Both the position numbers and the translations under genes were made by a program. From Macrobrachium rosenbergii (lineage: Eukaryota; Arthropoda; Malacostraca; Decapoda; Palaemonidae): DNA of 64,000 nt. The first letter of the stretch is position 1; each line of letters opens with the position of its first letter. The notes under the pieces were generated by a model, which ran no database searches, was not told the origin of the DNA, and saw only the letters and a program-made list of their open reading frames with translations. Below are positions 25,531 through 37,353 of this stretch, one piece after another. The stretch covers positions 71,636,506 to 71,700,505 of the forward strand of contig NC_089742.1 in NCBI RefSeq assembly GCF_040412425.1, written 5' to 3'.

Positions 25531-27480
25531 GGAGATGGATCCTGCCGACCACAGCGGAAGCTCACCTAAAGGTGTGGCCTCACAACCTGTGCCTGAGCCG
25601 GTCATTCCTACCTGGGAGCCCCTTACCCCCCCCCCAACCGCTTCCTCTCTGTGTCAGACCTCTACAGACACAGCAGTGAGTAATGATTCTGCCATGTTTC
25701 AAACGGCCGATGAACTCAAGTAACTGCGACGGATCGTGATAGAGCTCGCAAAGAAGGCCTCTGTGCCAGCCGTCAATGAAGCCGACGCAGGTGGCACTCC
25801 AATTCCCTCCCCGGGCTCGGTTCCACCGATTCCCCGGCCAAGACAAACCATCAAAGTAAGAGGGGTCCGTGGGGAAAATACCACGGGCGTTGATAATTCC
25901 AGGTAGCTTCAAGCGAGCTCCCAAGCTCTCCTGGCACCCGTGCCAACCTGGCACAGTGCCATCCCTTTATCCTGCGAAGACTTTGGCACCTCTATCCAGA
26001 AGAGGATGTTGGGGTCCTTCACTATTCTTTTTTTTTTCTCTTATAACTATGTCCTTTTTTCTTCCTCCAACATTTCCCTTCCTTACTTTTGATTATCAAT
26101 CACATTTATTTTTATGCCTTACCCAGGCCCTCATTTTACCTTGATCATTTCTGCCTATGCAGAGTGCCAGTGACAGATATGCCAACAATGTAAGCCCTAT
26201 GACTCCCCATTCATGCCTACCGCAGCATGATGCATTTAAAAATGCTATATGCCATCCCCATTAGTTCTTATTACATAAGTGCCAACTTGGCACGGTGCCA
26301 TTATTGCAGATTCTGGCAAAATGATCCTGCCAGAGGGGTCACGCCCTCTGGTTATCTTTGTGGCCGTCTTGGGCCAAGAATAATCCTAGCTGTTTACTAT
26401 AGGCTAAGGAATATAATTTTGGCATACTTGATCAACATCTAGTTACAACAATTAATGTTTAATTTGTGTCTGCCATTTATTCATTTGTTTTTCTTTTATA
26501 CCTCATGCACTTAGATGAGTGCCCCAAGGCACCTATAAAGTCAGTGCCACCTTTGTAATACAAGGGGCGTGGCCTGCTATCCAGAAGGCGGAGGCACGTC
26601 CCCTTGCCTTCTTATAATATTGGGAACTTCATTCCACCCCCTTTCCTTTGCTTGCTTATCTTAAAAGTCTAACGTAAAGTCCCCATCGTAGAGTAAAAAT
26701 GGCGAACCCTTAAAATGATAAAATAAGCCTTAAGCTAAAATGATTTTACCTCCCTTTGATCACACCCTTTCAGGTGCTTATTATAAGTGTTATAAGAGTG
26801 CCATGAGATTCAGTGCCAAGTCTGGCATGGGTCTACCAAACGACGTATATCACGATGTCAATTAAACCCAAGTGCATTTCGTCATTTCAACGCTGCTTAA
26901 AAGGCAAACTAACAGCATGCATTTAGGGGATATCTAGAATTAAGTAACTTCATAAACTTATCACTTTGTAGCCAAATACACAGTAATTTCTCTTTTGCAA
27001 GTGTTGAAAATTACCCTGTGTCCTGTTAGAGTAATTAGCCCAGTATGTCATTAACAGTAATGCTGCAGAGTTTCATAAATCTTTTAAAAGTAAAATTCAT
27101 TGGAAGGCAGAATGTAGATTAACGTAAAGCATTTGCCGCTCATTTCTTGCTTAAATCGACGTTCAAACCCGAATGAAGGTGTGTACATCATCTTGTGTGG
27201 GGAGCTATTATAATTAGCAAGAATTCGCTAGCAAATTGCTCCCTTTTCGTTTCCTGTCTGCCAGTCTATCGATAGACATATCTGTCTGGCGACATGCGTG
27301 CCTACCTATCTATCAGCCCGAGCTGGACAATGGAGGATCACGGTCAGAATACAAGGGATTAAATCGATTGTAGGCCACTCCTTTTAAGTAGATAATTCCT
27401 TATTCGAGGCAAAAGTGAATCTGTCTGGCCAGCTCTTTCCAGGCAAACCCCACAGACACAGCTGAAATGACTCAAGTCCT
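25531..27480 (+). other. LTR-3 3' internal region, GTGCCA-rich, no polymerase
   Basis: A proline-rich frame (25535-25723, then LRRIVIELAKKASVPAVNEA after a stop) fades out by 25.9 kb. From there to the LTR no enzyme motif is seen. The hexamer GTGCCA and its complement recur, including the near-palindromes GTGCCAACCTGGCACAGTGCCA (25946-25967) and GTGCCAACTTGGCACGGTGCCA (26279-26300). Confidence 0.5.
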
Positions 27481-27513
27481 ATCGAAGAACTTGCCCCCTG
27501 CCCCAGCAGATGG

Positions 27514-27522
27514 CATAAAAGG
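27514..27522 (+). promoter_or_regulatory. TATA-like box in LTR-3 3' LTR
   Basis: CATAAAAGG is followed about 25 bases later by TCTCAGACTC, an initiator-like sequence. It sits upstream of the region shared with the truncated 5' LTR, where U3 is expected. Confidence 0.4.
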
Positions 27523-27757
27523 ACAGACGAACAAGGGCCTTGTCTCAGACTCTTGCTGGACGACATGGCGTAAAGACAAGATGAACACACTCACCACCGA
27601 CCCCACGAGGAGGACCATGCCCCTGGCTGAACGACGCCCTTATCTCATCCCTTCTCTATCTAACCACGTGGCCCCTCAAAGTATACTTTTACCTTCGTGC
27701 CCTTCGACCGCCAAACATGTTCCCTTCGCTGCTGGCCTGATCCTAACACGAGGGGGC

Positions 27758-28498
27758 CACCCACTCCATTACCTGGCACTTCATGAAGTCACCCAAGTGT
27801 TCCCCGCACCATCGGCGCCCCTACATCCTACCACGTGGAAGATCAACGCCTTCGCCCTTGTGAATCAGGAGTCAACTACATGCCGTCTTCTTCGCTGGAA
27901 CCACTTCTCTCTTACGGTAAAGTGCTCTGTAAAGACATCCATTCAGTCACGCTTTGTCCTCGTAGAATTTACTTAACTTGAGTGCCAGTAATCACAGAAT
28001 CTTTTGTTCAATTCCACCCGTGCTATTCTAGTGTCTGCTCTCAGTGCTAATCCATTATTAACTCGTCAAAGCCCCATTGGCACCCTCAGTGCAGCTTCGA
28101 TTTATTATCCTTTTGTCTATTTCCATTACTGGCGTATAATCTGTGTATCTCTCATTTCAGAGGGACCCTATATCGTGGAATCATCTCGGACTGTGCCTGG
28201 AATCCCCAGTTTCATTCATCCCGTAGGAATCCCATTCAGGATCAGTCGTTTAATTGCATTTCTCCTTCCCATACTAATGTCTTTGTGTAAATATACGCCT
28301 TTTAGTTCACCCACGTGTTTACGTAATATTTCCTCTCAGAAGTAAGAGCCTTATGCTCATATGAAATTCCCCCCTTTCTCTTGTTTTATGTTTCACTGGA
28401 CCCACAAGGTCAGAATCGCAAGGCTAAATTATCTGTAAATTTTGCTACCTGTCTCATAGAAACTATCTCAAAACCGGATTGTCCAGTAAAAACATAAA
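27758..28498 (+). repeat. 3' LTR of LTR-3 (shared part)
   Basis: Direct copy of 21058-21797. The complete 3' LTR extends further left, probably to between 27.18 and 27.48 kb. It is followed by an A-run and (TA)/(CATA)n to about 28560. Confidence 0.85.
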
Positions 28499-28499
28499 C

Positions 28500-28526
28500 A
28501 AAAAAAAAAAAATATATATATATATA

Positions 28527-28558
<32 letters not shown>

Positions 28559-28560
28559 CA
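28500..28560. repeat. A-run, (TA)n and (CATA)n microsatellite
   Basis: Simple repeats directly after the LTR-3 end. Confidence 0.9.
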
Positions 28561-29750
28561 CATAACCTATTGGTCACTTTTTACTAAATATGTGTGTACC
28601 TAATAAACACAAAGACTTCTTGACTTCTCGATATTTTCTAACGTTTGGGATACTCTTGTCACTACCAGGATACTTCACTACAAAGGCTGGGATCCAGTGG
28701 GTAACATGACATCGTTCTGATGCTCTATAATAACAGACACGACATCAGGTTCCTTTGAATCATGGGATGTTTACAATTTATAGAGTTTGCCTTGTCCAAG
28801 TTTGATGAATATGATTCGAACCAAAGTAGGGTTGCGTCACCTTGATTATTTTTCTGCACGAAAATGTCTCTGTGTAATTGTGCTATGCAAACATCTACTT
28901 CCTTGCTAAATGCTGCTGCTTCACGCTGACAGTTACCGGCAGCCTTGATTTCCCCCCATTGTAAAATTGGGAACAGTCTTCTTGTTAGTATTATGGATCC
29001 TGATGTTTAAAAAAGGATATAATGTCTCATGTATCATTGTCTTGATTTCCAATTTACTTCTCAGCTGCTGCAGATTGTGCATAAATCTGTTTGCGTGTTT
29101 ATTATATCACATTTACCTATTTTTAGTCTTTAATATTTCAAAAGACATCCTTCTTTCATTTGTGTGCGTTGCGTATTTGCTTTTTTCTAATCTTTTTTTT
29201 TTTTTCAATCCTATTAACATTCTTTTCAGTGAAAGTAGACTAAGTGATTTAGGTGTTTTGCATTTGAATGTGGCAGTATTTTGAGGGATAGTAATATGAC
29301 GAAGATAGTGCAGTTCATTTGAGATTAAACGATATATGGTTTTTTGTTACTCTGCCCTGATGTAGGTCCCAAATTAACTGAAAGCCCCTGTGACAAGGAC
29401 GAGGAAAATTTGTGAAGTTTTAATGGTTTCCATCTTGACACACAGGGCAGTTGTATCGTGTTCTGACCATCAAGTAAATATTAGACACGGACGCATTGCC
29501 ATCTTTTAAAATAAACTCTTTGGAAAATAAATTTACTGATTGTAGCTAAGTGTAACTTCAGTCCTCCCGACTGTCAAACATAGTTATCTTAAATGCTTCG
29601 ACCACATTAGTGGGGTTAAATTACAGCTTGTTACGCGGAAGATATCAGATATTTACCATTCACTTTAGAGATGTGACTAATTGCAATGAGCCTCTTTGGA
29701 CTCTGTTCTCAGAAGAAGCTTATCCATATACATATGAATTAGAAAACCGA

Positions 29751-29841
<91 letters not shown>

Positions 29842-32800
29842 AAGGTGAAACCTATTCATAAGGAACAAGCCCGAAAGGCCGTTGACTTGAATTTCGAGCT
29901 TCCAAAGAATATGGTGTTCATTAGGAAGAAGTAAAAGTAGGTAAAGGGAAATACAGAAAGAAGAGATCTTTCTTACTTATTAAAAAAGAAAAAATAAATT
30001 AATAGATAAGATAAAAATATATTAAAATGCAAGGAGAACAGTACTAGGGTAGTAATGCATAGCATCCTCGCTTGAACTAATGAAGTTCCAATTGCACGGC
30101 ATCCTCTGCGACCCTGGTCCAGTCCAACGGTATGAGAAATGAAGGACCTCTGGAACTGAGAAGTTAAACTAAAGCAATATATAAGGAGAATTTGAAGTGT
30201 TGGAACAATCACCTCTTTGGAATGGTATGAACCTGTCAGTATATGTAAAAGACAGAAGGTATACTAGAAATACTTTAATAAGTCTACTCCTTCTTTAATG
30301 AAAAGATCATTATTGGAAAGAGATAACTTATTTTCTGACATTTCTCAGCTTACGTTGTTAAATCCGCCGTATATGGGAGACCTATCGTTCCTACAGCCCT
30401 ACAATTTACTAACTAGTCTCTCAGTGACAGAACATGTAATGGGACATGTTTTTATGTTTATCTGACATTGGCACATGCCAAGAATTTAAAAGCTGATATG
30501 TTAGCAATTACAGTTTCCGTTTTTTAAAAGGTTCATATCTGAGAGAAGCCCTGTAATGGGCGTTCATTTAGGTACAAAATCATGATGCCTTTCTCACGTC
30601 TCAAAGGAGATTACTTATAAATGGGCGAGAGTTAGTGCAAAATGATTCCCATAGTAAGAGTTGCAAAACAGAAATGAGACCACCCATCAGGTTATCTCAT
30701 TTGTCAGTGTATGAGCCCTATGGCTGACATCCCTTGTGGCGAGTGATAATAATGATAATCCCGTTTTTATACTGGGGCATTTTGTTGTAGTAACTCCATA
30801 CAACCATTCTGACAGGCATTCAACTTTAATCGGAAAGCCAGGCAAATCTATGACTTGCCATTCTTAAGAAATAAAAAGTGTAATAAAGACAAAAACTAAA
30901 ACACTGTTACTTATTGCAGGGTAGGCGTAACCTTTACAATACCCAAAAAGTTCCTGTAGGATTCATCATTTTTTTGGCCAAGGAATTTTTTCTGGTTTTT
31001 TAGAAAAATATTCAGACCACACAAATGACAATCAGAACAGAGCATTTGAGGCGGAAGCCTTCCTCCCAGTAAGGTCTGTTACATCTTGCATCATATAATT
31101 TATAAAGAATATACTTCGAAGTACTGAGCCTCTGATACTATAGGTGATTCACCAAGAATATTCATTTTTGATATTTGATATGCGCTGGTTTTCATGTTCG
31201 GATGACATTTTACCTTTCTGTGTTGCAGAGCTAAAAAGATCGTTTCCTTGGCTTGTGTGCAACAGACCATGCTTATACATCAGCAGACCTTCAGTCAAAA
31301 CTTCTGAGATGGATGGCCTGTAAATACTTCATCTGAGACTCAAGACATTTCCATATTTAATTGCCACGCATATCCAGAGGCAGGGGGTGATTGCTGGGGT
31401 GCCCAAGAACCTGCCCTATTTGGCTCATGTGCTTTTAGTGACCCTTCTCCTCGGAAACTAATTAAAAAATTTTCGTCGTGACATTCATAAAGTTGGCCTC
31501 TTTGGCACTCATTCAAGTATAGCTATCAAATTACGTAGCACGTACTGATCTACAACTTTTATAGGTAAATATAAGTTTCATGATATGTACAACAGCATGA
31601 CTACTTTCGTGTGATCGTATTTTGTTATTTATATATTTTTTACAAACCTCGAATATTTTTATACTACTTCAAAATCTGTTAACAGACACATTGTACTGTA
31701 TAATCCTAACCAAAAGCAGCTAAATTAAATAGGTGCGATCTGTACAGAGAAGAAGTTTTGTTCGACCTTCAACTGTTAAAAAAAAAAAAATAAGACACTG
31801 AAATCGACCAGTGAGGTCATCGATAATTTCAGACACTGGCCAAAGGACACTTTCCCTGCGGAACGTTATTTATTCGTAATGTTATAAAAATACGTTCCGT
31901 GTTTTAGTATTTTCTATAACTTAAAATGCACTGTCGGTTTTTGCTCAAGTAGATTCATAAAGATCTCTCCATTATATTATTGTTCCATAGTGTGGAGGTG
32001 AAGTCAGTTTGAAATGCATGCGTGTAGATTTAATTCATTTTATAATTATGTACCCTTTTTAACTTTCACCGTGTGCCCTAAACCTCTGTATTGCCCTGCA
32101 CATACGGGATAAACATCATTCAAGCTGATCCAAGAATTAATATTGAAAGAGATGGATAGTGTGATAAAAATTAAATAATATCAGTCAAAAATTGATTTGG
32201 AAAATGATTATTGAAGAGTCACAACACTTCACCCCGGTTGCTTCAGTGAAACTGTCTCGAGCGATCCAGGTTATCATTATTGGCTTACATTGACACTAAA
32301 ACGTTAACGTTAAGACAGGAAAACAGGCTGTAATTTGAAAAAAAAAAAACAGAATAAGTAAAACACTTTATTATGCAGATATTTTGCTTGATTAAACCTG
32401 TCCACAGCATAGAAATAGCACGTATTCAATAAAAAGAGAGATAGAAAAACTGTGCTTTTACATACACAGTCTATAATCTTCCTCACTTACAGGGCAAAAT
32501 ATCTAGATTAAAAAAATAACATCTAAATTCAATTACATTAATCTACTTGAACTAATCATGGCCAACTTACATCGATTGAAGTTTGAAAGAGTTGAAAACA
32601 ATTTCCAGAGGTAAGATCACCCTTACCTTTACAACACATGAATTAGACAAGATAAGTCTGATAATGTTATCTCGAAAGAAAACACAAAGGATGCACCATA
32701 TTTAACCTTCAAACTTCTCTCATTTCAGGACGTTACATCCTAATCTGTATTGCACAATGCAATTTGACAAAGAGCGAAAGACGTTCTGCTTATGAGAACA

Positions 32801-33200
32801 CGGATGACATCTTTTGTGGACATCAGAAGTGAGAGAAACAGGAAAGCAGTGATGCAACACCAGATTCAACAGTGCTTGACCACCACAGGCACACGCAAAG
32901 CATCAGCAATACACTGCCATCTGGCTGATAAGAAAAACTACTACAGTAGTGAATTATGACAGACTAATACCTTAAACATATATTGAACACTTTAAGCAAC
33001 AGAGAGGTCTGTTTACACTCAGTACTTTGAGGTCTTTGTCAAAGAGAAACAAACAGGAGGATGATAAGATAAACACAATGAATTTGTGAACAAGAAAAAA
33101 TTAGACATAGACATGAAATACTGTGAGATTCAGAGTAAACTAAAAGGAGTTGGAGTGAAAACTGTACACGTGTGAAATTCTGAACACCGGTGAGAAGATT
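28561..33200. other. No gene recognised; (ATT)n at 29750-29838
   Basis: AT-rich noncoding DNA downstream of the minus-strand host gene. The hydrophobic 105-codon frame at 28967-29284 and the poly-Tyr/poly-Asn frames across (ATT)n are artefacts. I see no transposon ends here. Confidence 0.55.
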
Positions 33201-33240
33201 AAGTGGAATTACCTGAATTCTCTTTGATTTCAAATAGCTA

Positions 33241-33246
33241 TTTATT
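33241..33246 (-). promoter_or_regulatory. candidate polyadenylation signal of the tetraspan gene
   Basis: AATAAA on the minus strand lies about 530 bases after the stop codon at 33780; earlier variants are also possible. Confidence 0.35.
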
Positions 33247-33779
33247 AAAAAATTACATCAATGGACATATCTGTGTTAGTGACCCCTTATACGGGTCAAG
33301 ACTCATTTTTCTTGTAATGATTCTCATAACCAAAACACCACGAATTTTCTTCTGAATTCGAAATCAGACAAACCGACGAATTTTTCTGGTACTTGTTTGT
33401 TTTCCCTTACGAAATGTTGAACCGTACTGTAAACAATAGAGCTGAATAAGTTGAAATCCAACATGGTGATTTTAGCTTCCGGTTCTCCAAAACAATGGAT
33501 TGAAGGCATTTCTGTGGCTCTATTCCACGTCAACCTCCCAAACACCTTGCATCGTCTTTTATAAAAAAAATACTTTGAATGTTACTATTTTACTGGTAGA
33601 ACTCTATTAGAAAAATAATGCCGGCTGTAAAGAATATTTCGAATGTGAAATACTCTGAACAGCAATCTCTGTCTCGAGGTCGCCAAAATGCTACTTCCGT
33701 TACTCATATTGTGAAGCTTGTCTTCTTCCATTTTTGAAACTGGAGGGTTGGTGTCTTTCTGGGTGAAGAATGGTGGAGA

Positions 33780-33809
33780 TTAAGCCATTCCGCCTGCGCC
33801 TGATGAAAT
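33780..33809 (-). CDS. tetraspan gene, last coding exon
   Basis: Acceptor TTTCTTTACAG, nine codons ISSGAGGMA, stop TAA at 33782-33780. In phase with exon 4, but so short that an alternative last exon cannot be excluded. Confidence 0.6.
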   Translation of the reverse strand: MSSGAGGMA

Positions 33810-35173
33810 CTGTAAAGAAAGATAAGGTCAGTGGAAGGGTTTCAATTCCATCTTTGATTCCAAGGGAACTTATTTCATTAAAGAACAAAATCTCATAAGC
33901 AGACTTTCACGAATGTTATTTTATTTCATTCTTGCTCAGTTTTCCACAAAATTTGAAAGTGCACGGTATGAATATACAACTTTAAAAATATACTATTAAT
34001 AGCTCAGTAAGAGAAACTAAGTAGACATTGTGACAGAAAAGTACTTTAAACAAGCATTTGCAACGCCCTCCTCTCTCGTCCTAGATATCTTGTGTATAGT
34101 CCTTTTGCTTGGTGCACCGTTGATTTCTTGTTGTCTGCAAAGTTCTTTCCTGGTGTTTTTTAGGTTCTTCTTTGCTGGGTTTCGAGACCCAAAGAATTTT
34201 AGCTACGATAGCGTTTCCTTCTAGCTACTTACCGAGATAGCATAAGACCGGACGACCAGGACACAGTAAATAGCGATTCCCATGATGATAAAGAGGAGAA
34301 TAGCAAAGATGAAGTTCAGAGTCAGGATGATTTCGATCACTCCCAGGATGATGTTGATGGCTATCAGGATGCTCTGCACCCACACCCACGCCATTATCAT
34401 GGATCGCTTCTCCTGCAAGTAGGAGATACGTCAGTTTATCCATTAGCTTACAATATAGAATATAGAAAAACAAGATAAATTTGAAAGGGGCCCGCTAATC
34501 CAAGCAATTTTAGTTATCAAAATGGCGCATTGTGGGCATAAATAAAAGTTAGTATTATCATTAATGCTGCTTCTGATGATAAAGATTGATATGAAACTCT
34601 CACAGGACTGACTGGAACTGAATGTCTAAAAATACCCTTGTTGTGCATTTTGACTAAAGGAAAACATGCACTTCTAAGAACATAGTGTACCATGCGAGAC
34701 CTCCTTTTTAAAAATTATAAGAGAGTATGATTGGAAGGAGCCTACCCACAAAACATTTAACGGAATTAGAAGCAAAAACCCCAGACTTACCTGTCTGATG
34801 CCCTGAATCAAGACTGCACACAGAATGACATTGAGAATTCCAACCAACATGTTCACCCATCCTTGACTAATTCCTGTAAGATATTGAAGAGGGTTAGTTT
34901 CCCGTTTGAAACATTAATATTATTAGCGTTGTTATTATCATTACTATTATGATTATGGATTTACACTCTCGTGGAAGAATACCCCTATGAGAAAAAAAGA
35001 GTAAGAAAGAATAGAACTGTAAGTAATAACAAGAAATCAAACTGTATTCACTATTATGTAGCAATAAATAAAAATATATAACATAAACAATACTATTAGC
35101 ACAGTATACATATTTTTCACTATGAGCCTCTTTTACTTGGAGGGTGGTGCCAATTATAAATATTATATATACA

Positions 35174-35244
<71 letters not shown>

Positions 35245-36018
35245 TGACTCACGTCAGGATCAGAACCAGGTCTCTCAGGTGGAAAGCAAGGGCGTTACCC
35301 ACTGGGCCATACAAGTTACCTGGGCAAGCAGTTAGCTTGCCCAGGTAACTCCTGAGGTTCAACTTTTTAGACTTGTATGGCCCAGTGGGTAACGCCCTTG
35401 CTTTCCACCTGAGAGACCTGGGTTCGATCCCGACGTGAGTCAGAAATTTATTTCTGTTCCACACGTGATTGTGTGTTGATGATTTCTATCTTATTCACTC
35501 AGAAGGGATAATTCGAATGAAATGTTGTCTATTGGGTCATTGCTGAGTCGGGAAGTTGGGGAAAACTCGCTGGTATGCAAGCAGTTAGCTTGCCCAGGTA
35601 ACTCCTTGGGTGCAGTTGCTCTCAGGTTCCAACTTCTTTTAGACTTGTATGGCCCAGTGGGTAACGCCCTTGCTTTCCACCTGAGAGACCTGGGTTCGAT
35701 CCCGACGTGAGTCAGAAATTTATTTCTGTTCCACACGTGATTGTGTGTTGATGATTTCTATCTTATTCACTCAGAGGGATAATTCGAATGAAATGTTGTC
35801 TATTGGGTCATTGCTGAGTCGGGAAGTTGGGGAAAACTCGCTGGTATGCAAGCAGTTAGCTTGCCCAGGTAACTCCTTGGGTGCAGTTGCTCTCAGGTTC
35901 CAACTTCTTTTAGACTTGTATGGCCCAGTGGGTAACGCCCTTGCTTTCCACCTGAGAGACCTGGGTTCGATCTGAGTCAGAAATTTATTTCTGTTCCACA
36001 CGTGATTGTTTGTTGATG

Positions 36019-36115
<97 letters not shown>

Positions 36116-37305
36116 TGTTACGATAACCAGCTAACTGGGCGCAGTGGTTGATTACTGCGGTACTCAATTTAGGTTTGCTAGGTCCAGTGACTCCTCTTGG
36201 CCTACCGCCAACTAGTCTACCCATACGCAGATGGATACTCGGGTCTGATGGGATCAAGAAAGGCTTGGGGCTGGCAACCTTACCCTACGGAATTGCTGAT
36301 TATATATATGTAAATACACGTGTATGTATTTACACGTACATAATTATATATACACATATATACTGTATATGTGTGTGTACAAATACTTTATAAGAAATAA
36401 GTTAATAAATTAATTAACCAAACAAAGTTAGGCTTAATCATGATTCGGCCTCTTTCTGCAGTGACGCTGCTGTTACATTTTGACGACCCGTCTTTATGGT
36501 TCCTTTGCCATGAGGACAAATTGACGTATCATCGTGACTTTAATAATGACATATTTACGTCAGAGCTATTTCGTACAACACTGCATAATCTAAATGAAAA
36601 CACGTGAATCGTTATAGATATAGAGTATCCTTTCCACATAAATATACAATCAAGGGAATTGAAAAACAAAATATATTTTATTTGAATGATAAGAGCTTAA
36701 TAAATATATCTTCTTTGAGATATAGGATTAGCTGGGATCTGGTAGTGAAAAATCTTTCGGGTGATATCTAAAATCCGATTTGTCACCTAAATAGTTGTAA
36801 AATAATACAAATAAAATTCTTTGGACACCCAAGGCCTCTTTCCATCGTTGATTTATTGCTTTCTCTTTCTCTTTACGACAGGAAGGCTCGACTAAATAGT
36901 CCTCCACCTGTGGCGTGAGAGGATGAACCAATCAACAGGTGTCCTCTCTCTGAGAAAGGGAAACTATTAAAGTTATGACATACATTCATATATACATACA
37001 TACACTTACCGTTAATCCCATGATAGATGCCATAGATAGTGTGCATAACCGCCAACACCTGTAAAACAAAATTTTGAATTATTACATCAATAAATTGTGC
37101 CATTAATTCCACATAATTACAAAGTTCAGTCTTACGAAGAACCTGTATTTTGTCCAAGAGGTTTATCCTTTTATCTCCATTTCTTTTGAATAAAATTTGC
37201 TCTATACAATGTATGTTGAATGCAGTGATCAAACTCACCTGGTCATTCAGTCGCACCTATGTTTAAGAGCTAAATACTAGTACACACACACACACACACA
37301 CACAT

Positions 37306-37353
<48 letters not shown>

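Larger units (their letters stand above)
21058..28498 (+). mobile_element. LTR retrotransposon lacking reverse transcriptase and integrase (LTR-3)
   Basis: Two 740-bp direct repeats (21058-21797 and 27758-28498) bracket 6 kb. A primer-binding site follows the left repeat at 21800, then a 2-kb leader with a 57-bp minisatellite, a gag frame and a broken protease. No reverse transcriptase, RNase H or integrase motif appears between 25.3 kb and the right LTR. The left LTR is truncated, because the right one extends at least 250 bases further upstream with a TATA-like box. Gag and its CCHC motif differ from Gypsy-1/2, so this is a separate lineage. It may be an internally deleted or a naturally non-autonomous gag-protease element. 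Confidence 0.78.

Noticed and set aside
28967..29284. 105-codon hydrophobic plus frame
   Set aside because: T-rich DNA gives Leu/Phe/Ile-rich chance frames; no supporting feature.
29677..29868. Poly-Tyr and poly-Asn frames
   Set aside because: Translations of the (ATT)n microsatellite.
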